Source of the DNA: Lachnospiraceae bacterium
GTDB taxonomy: Bacteria > Bacillota > Clostridia > Lachnospirales > Lachnospiraceae
Assembly (NCBI GenBank): GCA_028689655.1
Contig: JAQVCT010000001.1
Coordinates: 310,001 to 374,000, forward strand
DNA: 64,000 bases
Reading direction: 5' to 3'
Both the position numbers and the translations under genes were made by a program. How positions within the stretch are numbered: position 1 is the first letter of the stretch; each line of letters opens with the position of its first letter. Shown one piece after another: positions 1 through 7,462 of the stretch. Below the pieces are notes generated by a model, which searched no databases, had not been told where the DNA came from, and saw only the letters and a list, made by a program, of their open reading frames with translations.

Positions 1-589
1 AGGTAAATAGCAGGACTGCTGTTATGATGATCACCACGATAATAAGGATGACTTTCATATCCTCTTTCAGGCTCTTGGAATCATCTTTATCAACGGTGGA
101 GTATACATAGCTGTCATAGTCAGCGATCTTCTCACGAATCTCTGCCATCGCCTGCTGGCTCAGTTCACTCTCCTCCGGTTCATCCATGGTAAATGTGAAC
201 AGCGCCGCTGAATCTTTATAGTAATCTTCTAATTCATCATCCTCATAGGTATTGTCCTCATCATCTGCATCGTAGAACTTTATCTCTGATACCCCTTTGA
301 TGTCCGCCAGTTCTTTGGACAATGCCAGGGCTTTCTCATAGGTGATGTTGGTGATCATGACTTTACCGGAACCCATGGTAATGAATTGCTCATCCATGAT
401 ATCCACACCTTGACGCGTCTCGGTGGTCTTCGGCAGGTATTCCTTCAGATCGTCAATCACATTTACCTTTGATATGGAAGTGGTACAGTAAATCGACGCT
501 AATATAAATAGTACGAAAAATGCCTTTCTCTTGTCTACGATAAAGGTTGCTATTTTCTTCATCATGTTGTTTTCATTGTTGTCTTTCAT
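1..589 (-). CDS. MMPL/RND-family exporter, N-terminal part (cut by window edge)
   Basis: Reading from the ATG at 589 the frame stays open to the window edge (about 196 residues seen). The product begins with a short Lys/Asn-rich tail, then a hydrophobic segment (AFFVLFILASIYC) that fits the first membrane helix of HAE3/MMPL RND-type exporters. An acidic extracytoplasmic domain follows (YDADDEDNTYEDDELEDY), and a second hydrophobic stretch rich in Val/Ile starts at the edge. Proteins of this family use the proton gradient to export lipids, drugs or peptides; the substrate cannot be told here. It diverges from a TetR regulator, the usual arrangement for a repressor-controlled efflux gene, and the shared spacer has a palindrome over both promoters. 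The family call rests on topology and context. Confidence 0.75.
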   Translation of the reverse strand, partial: MKDNNENNMMKKIATFIVDKRKAFFVLFILASIYCTTSISKVNVIDDLKEYLPKTTETRQGVDIMDEQFITMGSGKVMITNITYEKALALSKELADIKGVSEIKFYDADDEDNTYEDDELEDYYKDSAALFTFTMDEPEESELSQQAMAEIREKIADYDSYVYSTVDKDDSKSLKEDMKVILIIVVIIITAVLLFT

Positions 590-665
590 GGAAGTCTTCC
601 TCTCATTTTCTATTCTTTGTCTTTGATAATTTCTCTGTGCATTTATTAACTCATGTATTTTAATT

Positions 666-723
666 GACATTTGTTGATTAATTAACTATACTGTATTATA
701 ATAACAAATGTCGAGAAGTACAA
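666..723. promoter_or_regulatory. Divergent promoters with palindromic operator, exporter/tetR
   Basis: The arms GACATTTGTT (666-675) and AACAAATGTC (703-712) form a perfect 10-bp inverted repeat with 27 bp between. Rightward promoter for tetR: TTGATT (674-679), 17-bp spacer, TATAAT (697-702). Leftward promoter for the exporter: TTGTAC (plus-strand 718-723), 17-bp spacer, TATAAT (plus-strand 695-700). The arms overlap the -35 and flank the -10 elements, so a bound TetR dimer pair could shut off both genes. The operator role is inferred. Confidence 0.7.
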
Positions 724-846
724 TAGACAATTTTACCAATTATTGTTTTTTAATGAACAGTTATATGTAAAAATGCTTAACAACGCAAATAATATATAAA
801 GTTTTAATAATTAGGAACTTTTTACAGGAAAGAAAGAGAGAAATAT

Positions 847-1422
847 ATGAACGAAGTGGGAAAAAAAATGGACAGGCGTGTGCGAAAGACCAAGAAACAG
901 CTCTTAGTAGCTCTGACCACGCTTATGGAGACGAAGGAAATCAAAAATATCTCCGTGAAGGAATTGACTGATCTGGCAGATATGAATCGGGGGACTTTTT
1001 ATCTGCATTATAAGGATGTCTTTCATATGGTAGAAAGTGTGGAGAACGAATTTTTTCAGGAACTGACCGATATTCTGGATCACACCTTTCTGGGGGATTC
1101 TCTCCCGGTACCTTTGGATGTGCTGACGGACATCTTTGCCTCTTTATCCGAAAATCGGGAAATATGTACCGCCCTGCTGGGTCCTCACGGGGATATGGCT
1201 TTTGTGAATAAGGCCACCGACCTGGTGGAAAAATATATTCTGAACTGTTGGAATAAGATGAATTACAACAGTGAGAATTTTCAATTCTATTTCTCATTCA
1301 TTATCTCGGGATGTGTTGGCATGATGCGCGAGTGGGTCGCCAGTGACTTCCACATGAGCAGTGATAAAATCGCACACCTCGCCAATGATATGGTGGTGTC
1401 CGGCATCAAGACATTTTGCTGA
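847..1422 (+). CDS. TetR/AcrR family transcriptional regulator
   Basis: 191 residues, the usual length for TetR regulators. An N-terminal helix-turn-helix spans about residues 10-55: KKQLLVALTTLMETKEIKNISVK, then the recognition part ADMNRGTFYLHYKDV, in which the TFYxHYKD signature is clear. The rest is a helical ligand/dimer domain of the TetR_C type common in Clostridia. A purine-rich stretch (AGGAAAGAAAGAGAG) precedes the ATG at 847; an in-frame ATG at 868 is a less likely start. It is transcribed away from the MMPL exporter and probably represses that gene and itself through the palindrome at 666-712. The ligand is unknown. Confidence 0.85.
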   Translation: MNEVGKKMDRRVRKTKKQLLVALTTLMETKEIKNISVKELTDLADMNRGTFYLHYKDVFHMVESVENEFFQELTDILDHTFLGDSLPVPLDVLTDIFASLSENREICTALLGPHGDMAFVNKATDLVEKYILNCWNKMNYNSENFQFYFSFIISGCVGMMREWVASDFHMSSDKIAHLANDMVVSGIKTFC

Positions 1423-1431
1423 TTCATGAGT

Positions 1432-1544
1432 ACAAAGTGTCTTCGGCACTCTCGTGCTACCACTACTTTATAGACACTTTGGACGGATCTTAGCAGTATC
1501 GAAGATGCTTTAATAGGAAATTTCAGAGGAATTTCCTATTAAAG
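1432..1544 (+). repeat. REP-like modular repeat, copy A
   Basis: Begins ACAAAGTGTCTTCG, continues through CTTAGCAGTATCGAAGATG and ends in the hairpin TTAATAGGAAATT...AATTTCCTATTAA. The same modules in the same order occur at 26524-26612, and on the opposite strand at 53212-53385. It lies directly after the tetR stop and before a terminator. No coding potential is seen. Confidence 0.8.
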
Positions 1545-1550
1545 CAAAAC

Positions 1551-1577
1551 AAACCCCAGAGCATGCTCCGGGGTTCG
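1551..1577. terminator. Bidirectional terminator between tetR and amt
   Basis: The near-perfect palindrome AACCCC-AGAGCATGCT-CCGGGGTT is followed by a T-rich run on both strands. It can end tetR (plus) and the convergent ammonium transporter gene (minus). Confidence 0.8.
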
Positions 1578-1626
1578 TTTTACTATATAAACTATAAGGG
1601 ATTAGGTAAACGCTATGATAACTGCC

Positions 1627-3396
1627 TTATTCAACATCCTGCAAAGCTTTGTAATCTTCTTCGCCGGTACGGACTTTTACTACTTTTAATACGTTGTATA
1701 CGAAGATCTTACCATCACCAATGTGCCCTGTATATAATGCTTTCTTGGCAGCTTCGACTACTGTCTCCACCGGAATCTTACTTACAATGACTTCCACTTT
1801 GATCTTAGGAAGCAAGGTCGCATCCATCTCAACGCCACGGTAATATTCTCCGGCACCTTTCTGGATACCACAGCCCATGACCTGGGTGACCGTCATACCT
1901 GTCACGCCAAGATCATTCATGGCTTTCTTCAATGTATCAAATCTGGCAAGCTTCGCAATGATGGTAATCTTATGCATGCCCGTGTTGAAAATAGGAACAC
2001 CATTCACATCCAGATCACCGCTCTCTGCCACAACAGGAACTGCCTTGTCAATCTGCAGCCTGGAAGCTGCTTCATAAGTGCCTTCACCCAGAGCTACACT
2101 CTCGTCCATAGTCTCCATTGCCATGGAGATATCCTGAATAGCAAATCCTGAGTAAGCACTTGGAAGACCATGCTCCATACTGTCAAGTCCTACGATCTCT
2201 TCCTCCTCTGTGACTCTCAGTCCCAGGGTTGCTTTGATCACCAGAAATGCAATGGTAATGGTAACTGCCGTCCATCCTGCCACACATACAAAACCTGTCA
2301 GCTGGATCACTAATTGTCTGAATCCGCCGCCATAGAAAAGACCCACGATAGAATCATTTCCAGGAGCGGATGTGGTGGCAAACAGACCAACTGCGATGGT
2401 GCCCCAGATACCGTTCAGGCAATGAACTGCCACAGCACCCACCGGATCATCCACACGAAGTACATTATCCAGCAGCCATACGCCAAATACCACCAGCACA
2501 CCGGCAACAGCACCGATGACAATGGCGCCGAAGCAGTCCGTCACATCACTGGGAGCTGTGATGGCTACCAGACCTGCCAGAGAAGCATTGAGGCACATGG
2601 ATACATCTGGCTTTCCATATTTGATCCATGTGAAAATCATACATACCACGGTGGCAACTGCCGGAGCAACTGTGGTGGTGAGGAAAATAGAACCTAACTG
2701 GGGAACACTCGTGGCAGCCGCTCCGTTAAATCCATACCATCCGAACCAGAGAATAAAGCATCCGAGACATCCCAATGGGAGGTTATGTCCCGGGAATGCA
2801 TTTACTTTTACGATTTTTCCTGCTTTGTCTTTTACGAATTTACCAATACGGGGGCCTAACATCGCTGCACCGATCAGTGCCGAGATACCCCCCACCATAT
2901 GGATTGCTGTGGAACCTGCGAAATCGTGGAATCCCATCTGTGCCAGGAAACCGCCTCCCCAGATCCAGTGTGCCTCGATGGGGTAGATCACTGCTGAGAT
3001 CACTCCGGAATATACACAATAGGAAATGAATCTGGTTCTCTCCGCCATGGCTCCTGATACGATTGTCGCCGTGGTGGCACAGAATACTAAGTTAAATACG
3101 AAATTTGACCAGTCAAAATTGGCATAGTTGGTAAAAATATCAAATCCCGGTTTTCCAATAATTCCTACAACATCTTCTCCAAATAATAAACCAAAACCAA
3201 TCAGAATAAATACTACTGTACCAATACAGAAATCCATCAGGTTCTTCATCAGGATGTTACCTGTATTTTTCGCTCTGGTGAAGCCTGCCTCCACCATGGC
3301 AAATCCTGCCTGCATCCAGAATACCAATGCTGCGCCTATTAAAAACCAGACGCTGAATACTTCATTTGTTACCGCAGATAAAATTTCTTCAGTCAT
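1627..3396 (-). CDS. amt: Ammonium channel AmtB fused to a PII (GlnK-like) domain
   Basis: 589 residues. Residues 1 to about 410 are an Amt/Rh ammonium channel with eleven expected helices; the conserved twin pore histidines are visible in IHMVGGISALIG and VHCLNGIWGT. After a linker of about 60 residues, a complete PII protein starts at Met474 (MHKITIIAKL), with the T-loop QKGAGEYYRGVEM and the C-terminal signature GDGKIFVYNV...RTGEED. In most bacteria GlnK is a separate subunit that plugs the channel, so here gate and channel are one polypeptide. The residue matching the uridylylated Tyr51 of E. coli GlnB is Met524, so control by GlnD-type uridylylation is not possible at that site. A strong AGGAGG site precedes the ATG. 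No glnB gene or GlnD is near. Confidence 0.92.
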   Translation of the reverse strand: MTEEILSAVTNEVFSVWFLIGAALVFWMQAGFAMVEAGFTRAKNTGNILMKNLMDFCIGTVVFILIGFGLLFGEDVVGIIGKPGFDIFTNYANFDWSNFVFNLVFCATTATIVSGAMAERTRFISYCVYSGVISAVIYPIEAHWIWGGGFLAQMGFHDFAGSTAIHMVGGISALIGAAMLGPRIGKFVKDKAGKIVKVNAFPGHNLPLGCLGCFILWFGWYGFNGAAATSVPQLGSIFLTTTVAPAVATVVCMIFTWIKYGKPDVSMCLNASLAGLVAITAPSDVTDCFGAIVIGAVAGVLVVFGVWLLDNVLRVDDPVGAVAVHCLNGIWGTIAVGLFATTSAPGNDSIVGLFYGGGFRQLVIQLTGFVCVAGWTAVTITIAFLVIKATLGLRVTEEEEIVGLDSMEHGLPSAYSGFAIQDISMAMETMDESVALGEGTYEAASRLQIDKAVPVVAESGDLDVNGVPIFNTGMHKITIIAKLARFDTLKKAMNDLGVTGMTVTQVMGCGIQKGAGEYYRGVEMDATLLPKIKVEVIVSKIPVETVVEAAKKALYTGHIGDGKIFVYNVLKVVKVRTGEEDYKALQDVE

Positions 3397-3470
3397 AACT
3401 TTTCCTCCTCAGATAAATGTAATGCCCTGCTTGTACTGTCAATCCGCTGTGCTCTGTATGTAAAAAAAGA

Positions 3471-3508
3471 AAAACAAAAAAGGCACCGGGATATTTCCCA
3501 GCACCTTT
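3471..3508 (-). terminator. Rho-independent terminator after the kinase gene
   Basis: On the minus strand AAAGGTGCTGGG-aaatat-CCCGGTGCCTTTTTT is followed by more T residues. It lies between the kinase stop (3574) and the amt start (3396), so amt has its own promoter. Confidence 0.8.
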
Positions 3509-3573
3509 GCTTTAATATGTGTCAAAGTTTAACATCGGTTTTTTAGTCTGTCAACACTTTTTTAATAAAATAT

Positions 3574-4923
3574 TTACAAAAAAATTATAATAACTTCAAA
3601 AATCCCCTCTTCATATTTGCTTTTCATGGTCCCTTGATATTTCTCCACCACTTCCCTGATGATAGAATGTCCAATTCCCTGACCTGCCTCCCGCCTGGTG
3701 GTCATCCACTTTCCGTTTGTCATGGCAACTGGCAGAGAACGATTGCAAATCCTGATTATGATCTGCCCTGCCATCGTACTGCCCTGGAACTGTATCTCCC
3801 GTTCTTCAGGCTTCTCTATCTTCTCGCTGGCTTCTATGGCATTGATAAATAAATTGGAAATTAATTTCAATAAATCGATATCTGTAATGTTCCCGCTTTT
3901 GAACCCCTGCATATTGATCTTCACAGGGATCTGCTCCCTCTCACATCTCTTCACTTCATTGCAGATCAAGGCGTCCACGATCATATTCTCACAGTAATCT
4001 ACGGTATACATCTTGTGGAATTCCTCCTGCAAAGCCTGGAGATAAATCGCCACCTGCCGTTTGTACTCTGCGGTATCCTGTCCCTCCTGCATACGATTCC
4101 ACAGGGTCTGTACCATCTGCATGTGAGTTGCCATATCGTGTCTCAGCCTTCTCGTATGGACGATCTGATCCTGCAGTGCCTTATAGTGCTCTTCCAGCAT
4201 ATATTTCTGCTGGAGCAGATATTCATTTTCCAACTGTATCTTGTGTTCCCGCAGGACACGGTTGATCCAGTACACCAGCAGTGCATAACTGCAGCTTACC
4301 AGAACAGCCGAAATGAGATAATTCGTCCGAACCGGATAATCTTCCAGAAAAATAGACATAATTCCCACGAACAGGTATGTAGTACTGACAATGCTCCACA
4401 CCCATCTGGGACGTGGCTGGTATTCCTTTATTTTCCGGTAAAAGTGACGTGCCACCTTATGTGCCAGATACAGCATTCCCAATCCTATGGCAAATATCAG
4501 CAGATTCCATCCATCGACTTCTCTCTTATAGGCATCCATCATAGGCAGACCCGTTAATTTCTCTACAATAGCATAGGGTAATACTGCACACCCCAGACCA
4601 ACGAAATCCGATATCATGAGAACCAGAAGTACCTTATTCAGATCTTCCTCCAATTCCATTAACAATAGAAGCAGTGAAATAAAGCTTCCCAATACTGTCA
4701 CCCATAAATCTATTCTATGAAACCATTCCTGCTGTTTGTATATATTTCCGATGCCCATGTTCCATATAACATTAATCAGAAATATCTTACCACTCAGAAT
4801 CAGAAAAATTCTTATCATGCTCTTTTTGACTGTAAGACAATGCTTGATAAATATCATTTCATTAGATATGGTGATAAGAAGCATAAGCAGCAATAGTAAG
4901 AACTGTTTTAACATCTCCGGCAT
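3574..4923 (-). CDS. GHKL-type sensor histidine kinase (AgrC/HPK10-like)
   Basis: 449 residues. The first ~225 residues hold six or seven hydrophobic segments, as in peptide-sensing AgrC/ComD kinases. A coiled stretch leads to the phospho-acceptor box RRLRHDMATHMQ, with the HD dipeptide typical of HPK10 kinases. The ATPase part shows the N box (NLFINAIEAS) and a G box (GQGIGHSIIREVVEKYQG). It is encoded just downstream of a LytTR response regulator (30-bp gap), and the two surely form one two-component system. No AgrB protease or AgrD-like peptide gene is seen within the window on either side, so the signal is unknown. Confidence 0.88.
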   Translation of the reverse strand: MPEMLKQFLLLLLMLLITISNEMIFIKHCLTVKKSMIRIFLILSGKIFLINVIWNMGIGNIYKQQEWFHRIDLWVTVLGSFISLLLLLMELEEDLNKVLLVLMISDFVGLGCAVLPYAIVEKLTGLPMMDAYKREVDGWNLLIFAIGLGMLYLAHKVARHFYRKIKEYQPRPRWVWSIVSTTYLFVGIMSIFLEDYPVRTNYLISAVLVSCSYALLVYWINRVLREHKIQLENEYLLQQKYMLEEHYKALQDQIVHTRRLRHDMATHMQMVQTLWNRMQEGQDTAEYKRQVAIYLQALQEEFHKMYTVDYCENMIVDALICNEVKRCEREQIPVKINMQGFKSGNITDIDLLKLISNLFINAIEASEKIEKPEEREIQFQGSTMAGQIIIRICNRSLPVAMTNGKWMTTRREAGQGIGHSIIREVVEKYQGTMKSKYEEGIFEVIIIFL

Positions 4924-4952
4924 CTATATTCCCCCAGTCTTGAACATCACTT

Positions 4953-5672
4953 TTATAGCAACTGCTTTTCCGCCCATTGCATAAAGTGATCCTTGACTTC
5001 CACAATATAACCTCTGCTAATAGGAACAGTAGCGTCTTCATCTAGTAGTATTTCCTGTCTTTTATATACTTTCACATGGAGTAACGACACAGCATAGCTG
5101 TTATGGCAGCGAACAAAGAAAGGTGCTGATATTCGTGCCAATAACTCCTCCAGATTTTCTCTGGTATCTGTAATACCCTTCATCCAGTGGATATGCGTCG
5201 TCTTTTTCTCTCTTTCCAGGTAGATAATATCCCTTATGGCGATCATCTGACTGGCCGTTCCTGTCTTTACCGCCAGAAAAGTCTTTCTCTGATATTCCCT
5301 CACCCGTTCTATTACTTTTGGAATCTTCTCCTGATACTCATTTTTCACAATATAGTAACAGTGTTTGGTATCATACACCTCGGTGGCATAGTGAAGATAA
5401 TTCGATAAATATGTAATCTGACAATCCGGTACCACTTTATTTACCTTTTCTGCTACTTTGATTCCTGATTCATCCTCCAGCTCGATATCCATGAACAGCA
5501 GGTCCAACTGATGCCTTCTGGTAAAAAAACGAAATAATTCTTCCGCATTTTGAAATGTATGTATCTCATATGCCTCGGATACGCGTTCTCCATATTCCAG
5601 CAAATACGCCTTTATATCTTCCAACAAGCATTGATCGTCATCGCATATCCCTATGGCAATTGTGTCAGCCAT
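4953..5672 (-). CDS. LytTR-family response regulator (AgrA-like)
   Basis: About 239 residues from the chosen ATG at 5672, which is preceded by GGAGAAGA at proper distance. An upstream in-frame ATG at 5762 would add 30 residues that do not resemble a receiver domain. The receiver domain starts IAIGICDDDQ with the acidic pocket, and the phospho-acceptor Asp lies in LLFMDIELEDESG. The C-terminal ~100 residues are a LytTR DNA-binding domain (IIYLEREKKTTHIHW..., FFVRCHNSYAVSLLHV, VPISRGYIVEVKDHF). It is paired with the GHKL kinase downstream. Its targets are unknown; LytTR proteins bind direct repeats about 21 bp apart. Confidence 0.9.
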   Translation of the reverse strand: MADTIAIGICDDDQCLLEDIKAYLLEYGERVSEAYEIHTFQNAEELFRFFTRRHQLDLLFMDIELEDESGIKVAEKVNKVVPDCQITYLSNYLHYATEVYDTKHCYYIVKNEYQEKIPKVIERVREYQRKTFLAVKTGTASQMIAIRDIIYLEREKKTTHIHWMKGITDTRENLEELLARISAPFFVRCHNSYAVSLLHVKVYKRQEILLDEDATVPISRGYIVEVKDHFMQWAEKQLL

Positions 5673-5800
5673 GCCATTCTTCTCCTTCCGTAGACCCGGT
5701 CTTTTTACGGCCAGAAACTCCCAATTTGATATTATGCTATCACAAATATCGATTTTTTTCAACTAAGCTATTCTCCAATTTGTGTCCATTTTCGTGCTAT

Positions 5801-6994
5801 TTAATACAATTTCTTAACATAATTGACTATATCTTCCTTTTCACCTGCCTTCTGAAATCCCAGCTTCTCGCAGAAGCTTCTGGATGCATGATTATCCTCC
5901 TGAACCCTTGCCCATACCGTGGATATTCCCAACTGTTCCTTCGCGTATCCCAAAATTGCCTGGCACACTTCCGTGGCATATCCTTTCTGCTGATAACGAT
6001 CCTCCAGCAAATACCCCAGTTCTACTTTTTCTTCTTCACCGTACGTACCATCCGGGCTCCCCGGATTGGCAGTCTCCCCTTGGTCATCAACCTCATCCGT
6101 ACATTCACTTCCATAATTTTCAAGTCCTGCTCTGCCGATGATCGTCCCACTGGACTTCTCCACGATCAGCCAGGTGCCATACTCATAGAAACCATAGATA
6201 TTCCTGATATAGTCCTCCACATAAGCCACTTCTCTTTCCAGCGGTTCATAGAGAGGTTCCATATATTTTTTTACAGAAGGTGCCTTATAAATCTCCGCGA
6301 TTCGCGGCACATCCGCTGTCGTAATCTCCCGCAGGACACAGCGTTCCGTCTCCAGGATATCCCATGGAATCCCCCTGTACCTTCTGTAGATGCGCTCCAT
6401 ATATGTGACATCCGTGTCATTTATAAATTCCACCACGTAGGGAATGCCCCAGAAATCTTCGTGATTTCCAGACTCTTCGTGTATGCGAGATTCTTCCTGC
6501 ATATGGGATTCTTTCTGCATGTGAGATTCTTTTCGTATGTGAGATTCTTTCTGTATGTGAGATTCTTTCTGCATGTGAGATTCTTTCTGTATATGGAATT
6601 CTTCCTGATTTTGGACTTTCTGAATCCCGATTACTGGGATGTTTTCCCGAAGTAACTGTTTACAGACAAATGCGCTGTCTGATAATACCAAAACCCCTTG
6701 TTTTTCAATCCTTTTTCCCCGTCCTTTTCCATCCTGGCATTCCCATATCTTCTGACCTGTTGCCTGCCGAGGCATCTCCGGTTTTGCTGATTCTCCCTCT
6801 GATAATCTATCTTCTGATAATCTAGCATCCGATAATCTAGCATATGACAATCCAGCATCCGATAATTCCTCCGGGATAGATATCGTCTCAAATAAGATTC
6901 CCGCATCCGTCAGCTCCCTGGAAATCTCTCTGCACTCTATTCCCTGCCTGGTCATCAGCACTACCTTTTCTAATTTGTTTTTCATTTCAAACAT
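5801..6994 (-). CDS. GNAT acetyltransferase with N-terminal extension and degenerate repeats
   Basis: 397 residues, about twice a simple GNAT enzyme. The C-terminal ~190 residues are a RimJ/RimL-like acetyltransferase (ETERCVLREITTADV at its start; VELGYLLEDRYQQKGYAT and NHASRSFCEKLGF near the acetyl-CoA site). The N-terminal ~120 residues resemble the HAD/Rossmann-like extension found with such enzymes in Lachnospiraceae (VLVLSDSAFVCKQLLRENIPVIG), but that identity is tentative. Two repeat tracts interrupt it: five-residue repeats (LSDAR/LSEDR) near residues 45-65 and at least seven copies of a six-residue unit (HIQKES/HMQKES) near residues 130-180. Both are in frame and probably disordered. 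The substrate is unknown. Confidence 0.8.
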   Translation of the reverse strand: MFEMKNKLEKVVLMTRQGIECREISRELTDAGILFETISIPEELSDAGLSYARLSDARLSEDRLSEGESAKPEMPRQATGQKIWECQDGKGRGKRIEKQGVLVLSDSAFVCKQLLRENIPVIGIQKVQNQEEFHIQKESHMQKESHIQKESHIRKESHMQKESHMQEESRIHEESGNHEDFWGIPYVVEFINDTDVTYMERIYRRYRGIPWDILETERCVLREITTADVPRIAEIYKAPSVKKYMEPLYEPLEREVAYVEDYIRNIYGFYEYGTWLIVEKSSGTIIGRAGLENYGSECTDEVDDQGETANPGSPDGTYGEEEKVELGYLLEDRYQQKGYATEVCQAILGYAKEQLGISTVWARVQEDNHASRSFCEKLGFQKAGEKEDIVNYVKKLY

Positions 6995-7074
6995 TATCCC
7001 TCTTTCAATCCCTAAAACCGGAATGCAATTTATGTCAACTCAATTCCAGCTATATGCCTGCATATTTTTTCTCT

Positions 7075-7309
7075 CTGGTCATATTAACGTCATGCTCTTC
7101 GAGCATTCCTGACACAGATTACTTTGTAATCTGGTCATATTTACGTCATGCTCTTCGAGCATTCCTGACACTGATTACTTTGTAATCTGGTCATATTTAC
7201 GTCATGCTCTTCGAGCATTCCTGACACAGATTACTTTGTAATCTGGTCATATTTACGTCATGCTCTTCGAGCATTCCTGACACAGATTACTTTGTAATCT
7301 GGTCATATT
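7075..7309. repeat. Tandem 56-bp structured repeat, four copies plus partial fifth
   Basis: Units start at 7075, 7131, 7187 and 7243, with a partial unit from 7299; the period is exactly 56 bp and identity is nearly complete. Each unit holds two hairpins: ATGCTC-TTC-GAGCAT and CAGATTAC-TTT-GTAATCTG. Two more units of the same family sit at 56563-56674. The array lies between the helicase terminator and the start of the acetyltransferase gene, both on the minus strand. Together with the terminator at 7348 it accounts for the gene-free stretch 6995-7462. Confidence 0.92.
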
Positions 7310-7347
7310 ATACAACGTTCCCTTTTCTCATGCATTTCCTTTTTATG

Positions 7348-7376
7348 AAAAAAACAGCCCGGTTTCCCGGACTGCT
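7348..7376 (-). terminator. Terminator of the RNA helicase gene
   Basis: On the minus strand CAGTCCGG-GAAA-CCGGGCTG is followed by seven T residues. It lies about 90 bp past the helicase stop codon. Confidence 0.85.
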
Positions 7377-7462
7377 CTCTCTCATGACACGACCTGCCAC
7401 TCACGTTGTCTCTTTGAAATACTTGAATGACAGCTCGGCTGCCATTATTCCCATTGTTACCT

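Noticed and set aside
5555..6655. 366-codon plus-strand frame opposite the regulator and GNAT genes
   Set aside because: It spans two real minus-strand genes and their gap. Its repeated Phe/Leu tract is the complement of the GNAT repeat tract.
5801..6994. GNAT gene as a fusion created by a frameshift
   Set aside because: The frame is continuous, the repeat units are multiples of three and both ends read as sensible protein.
7075..7309. CRISPR-like array
   Set aside because: Units are contiguous without unique spacers, and no cas genes are near.
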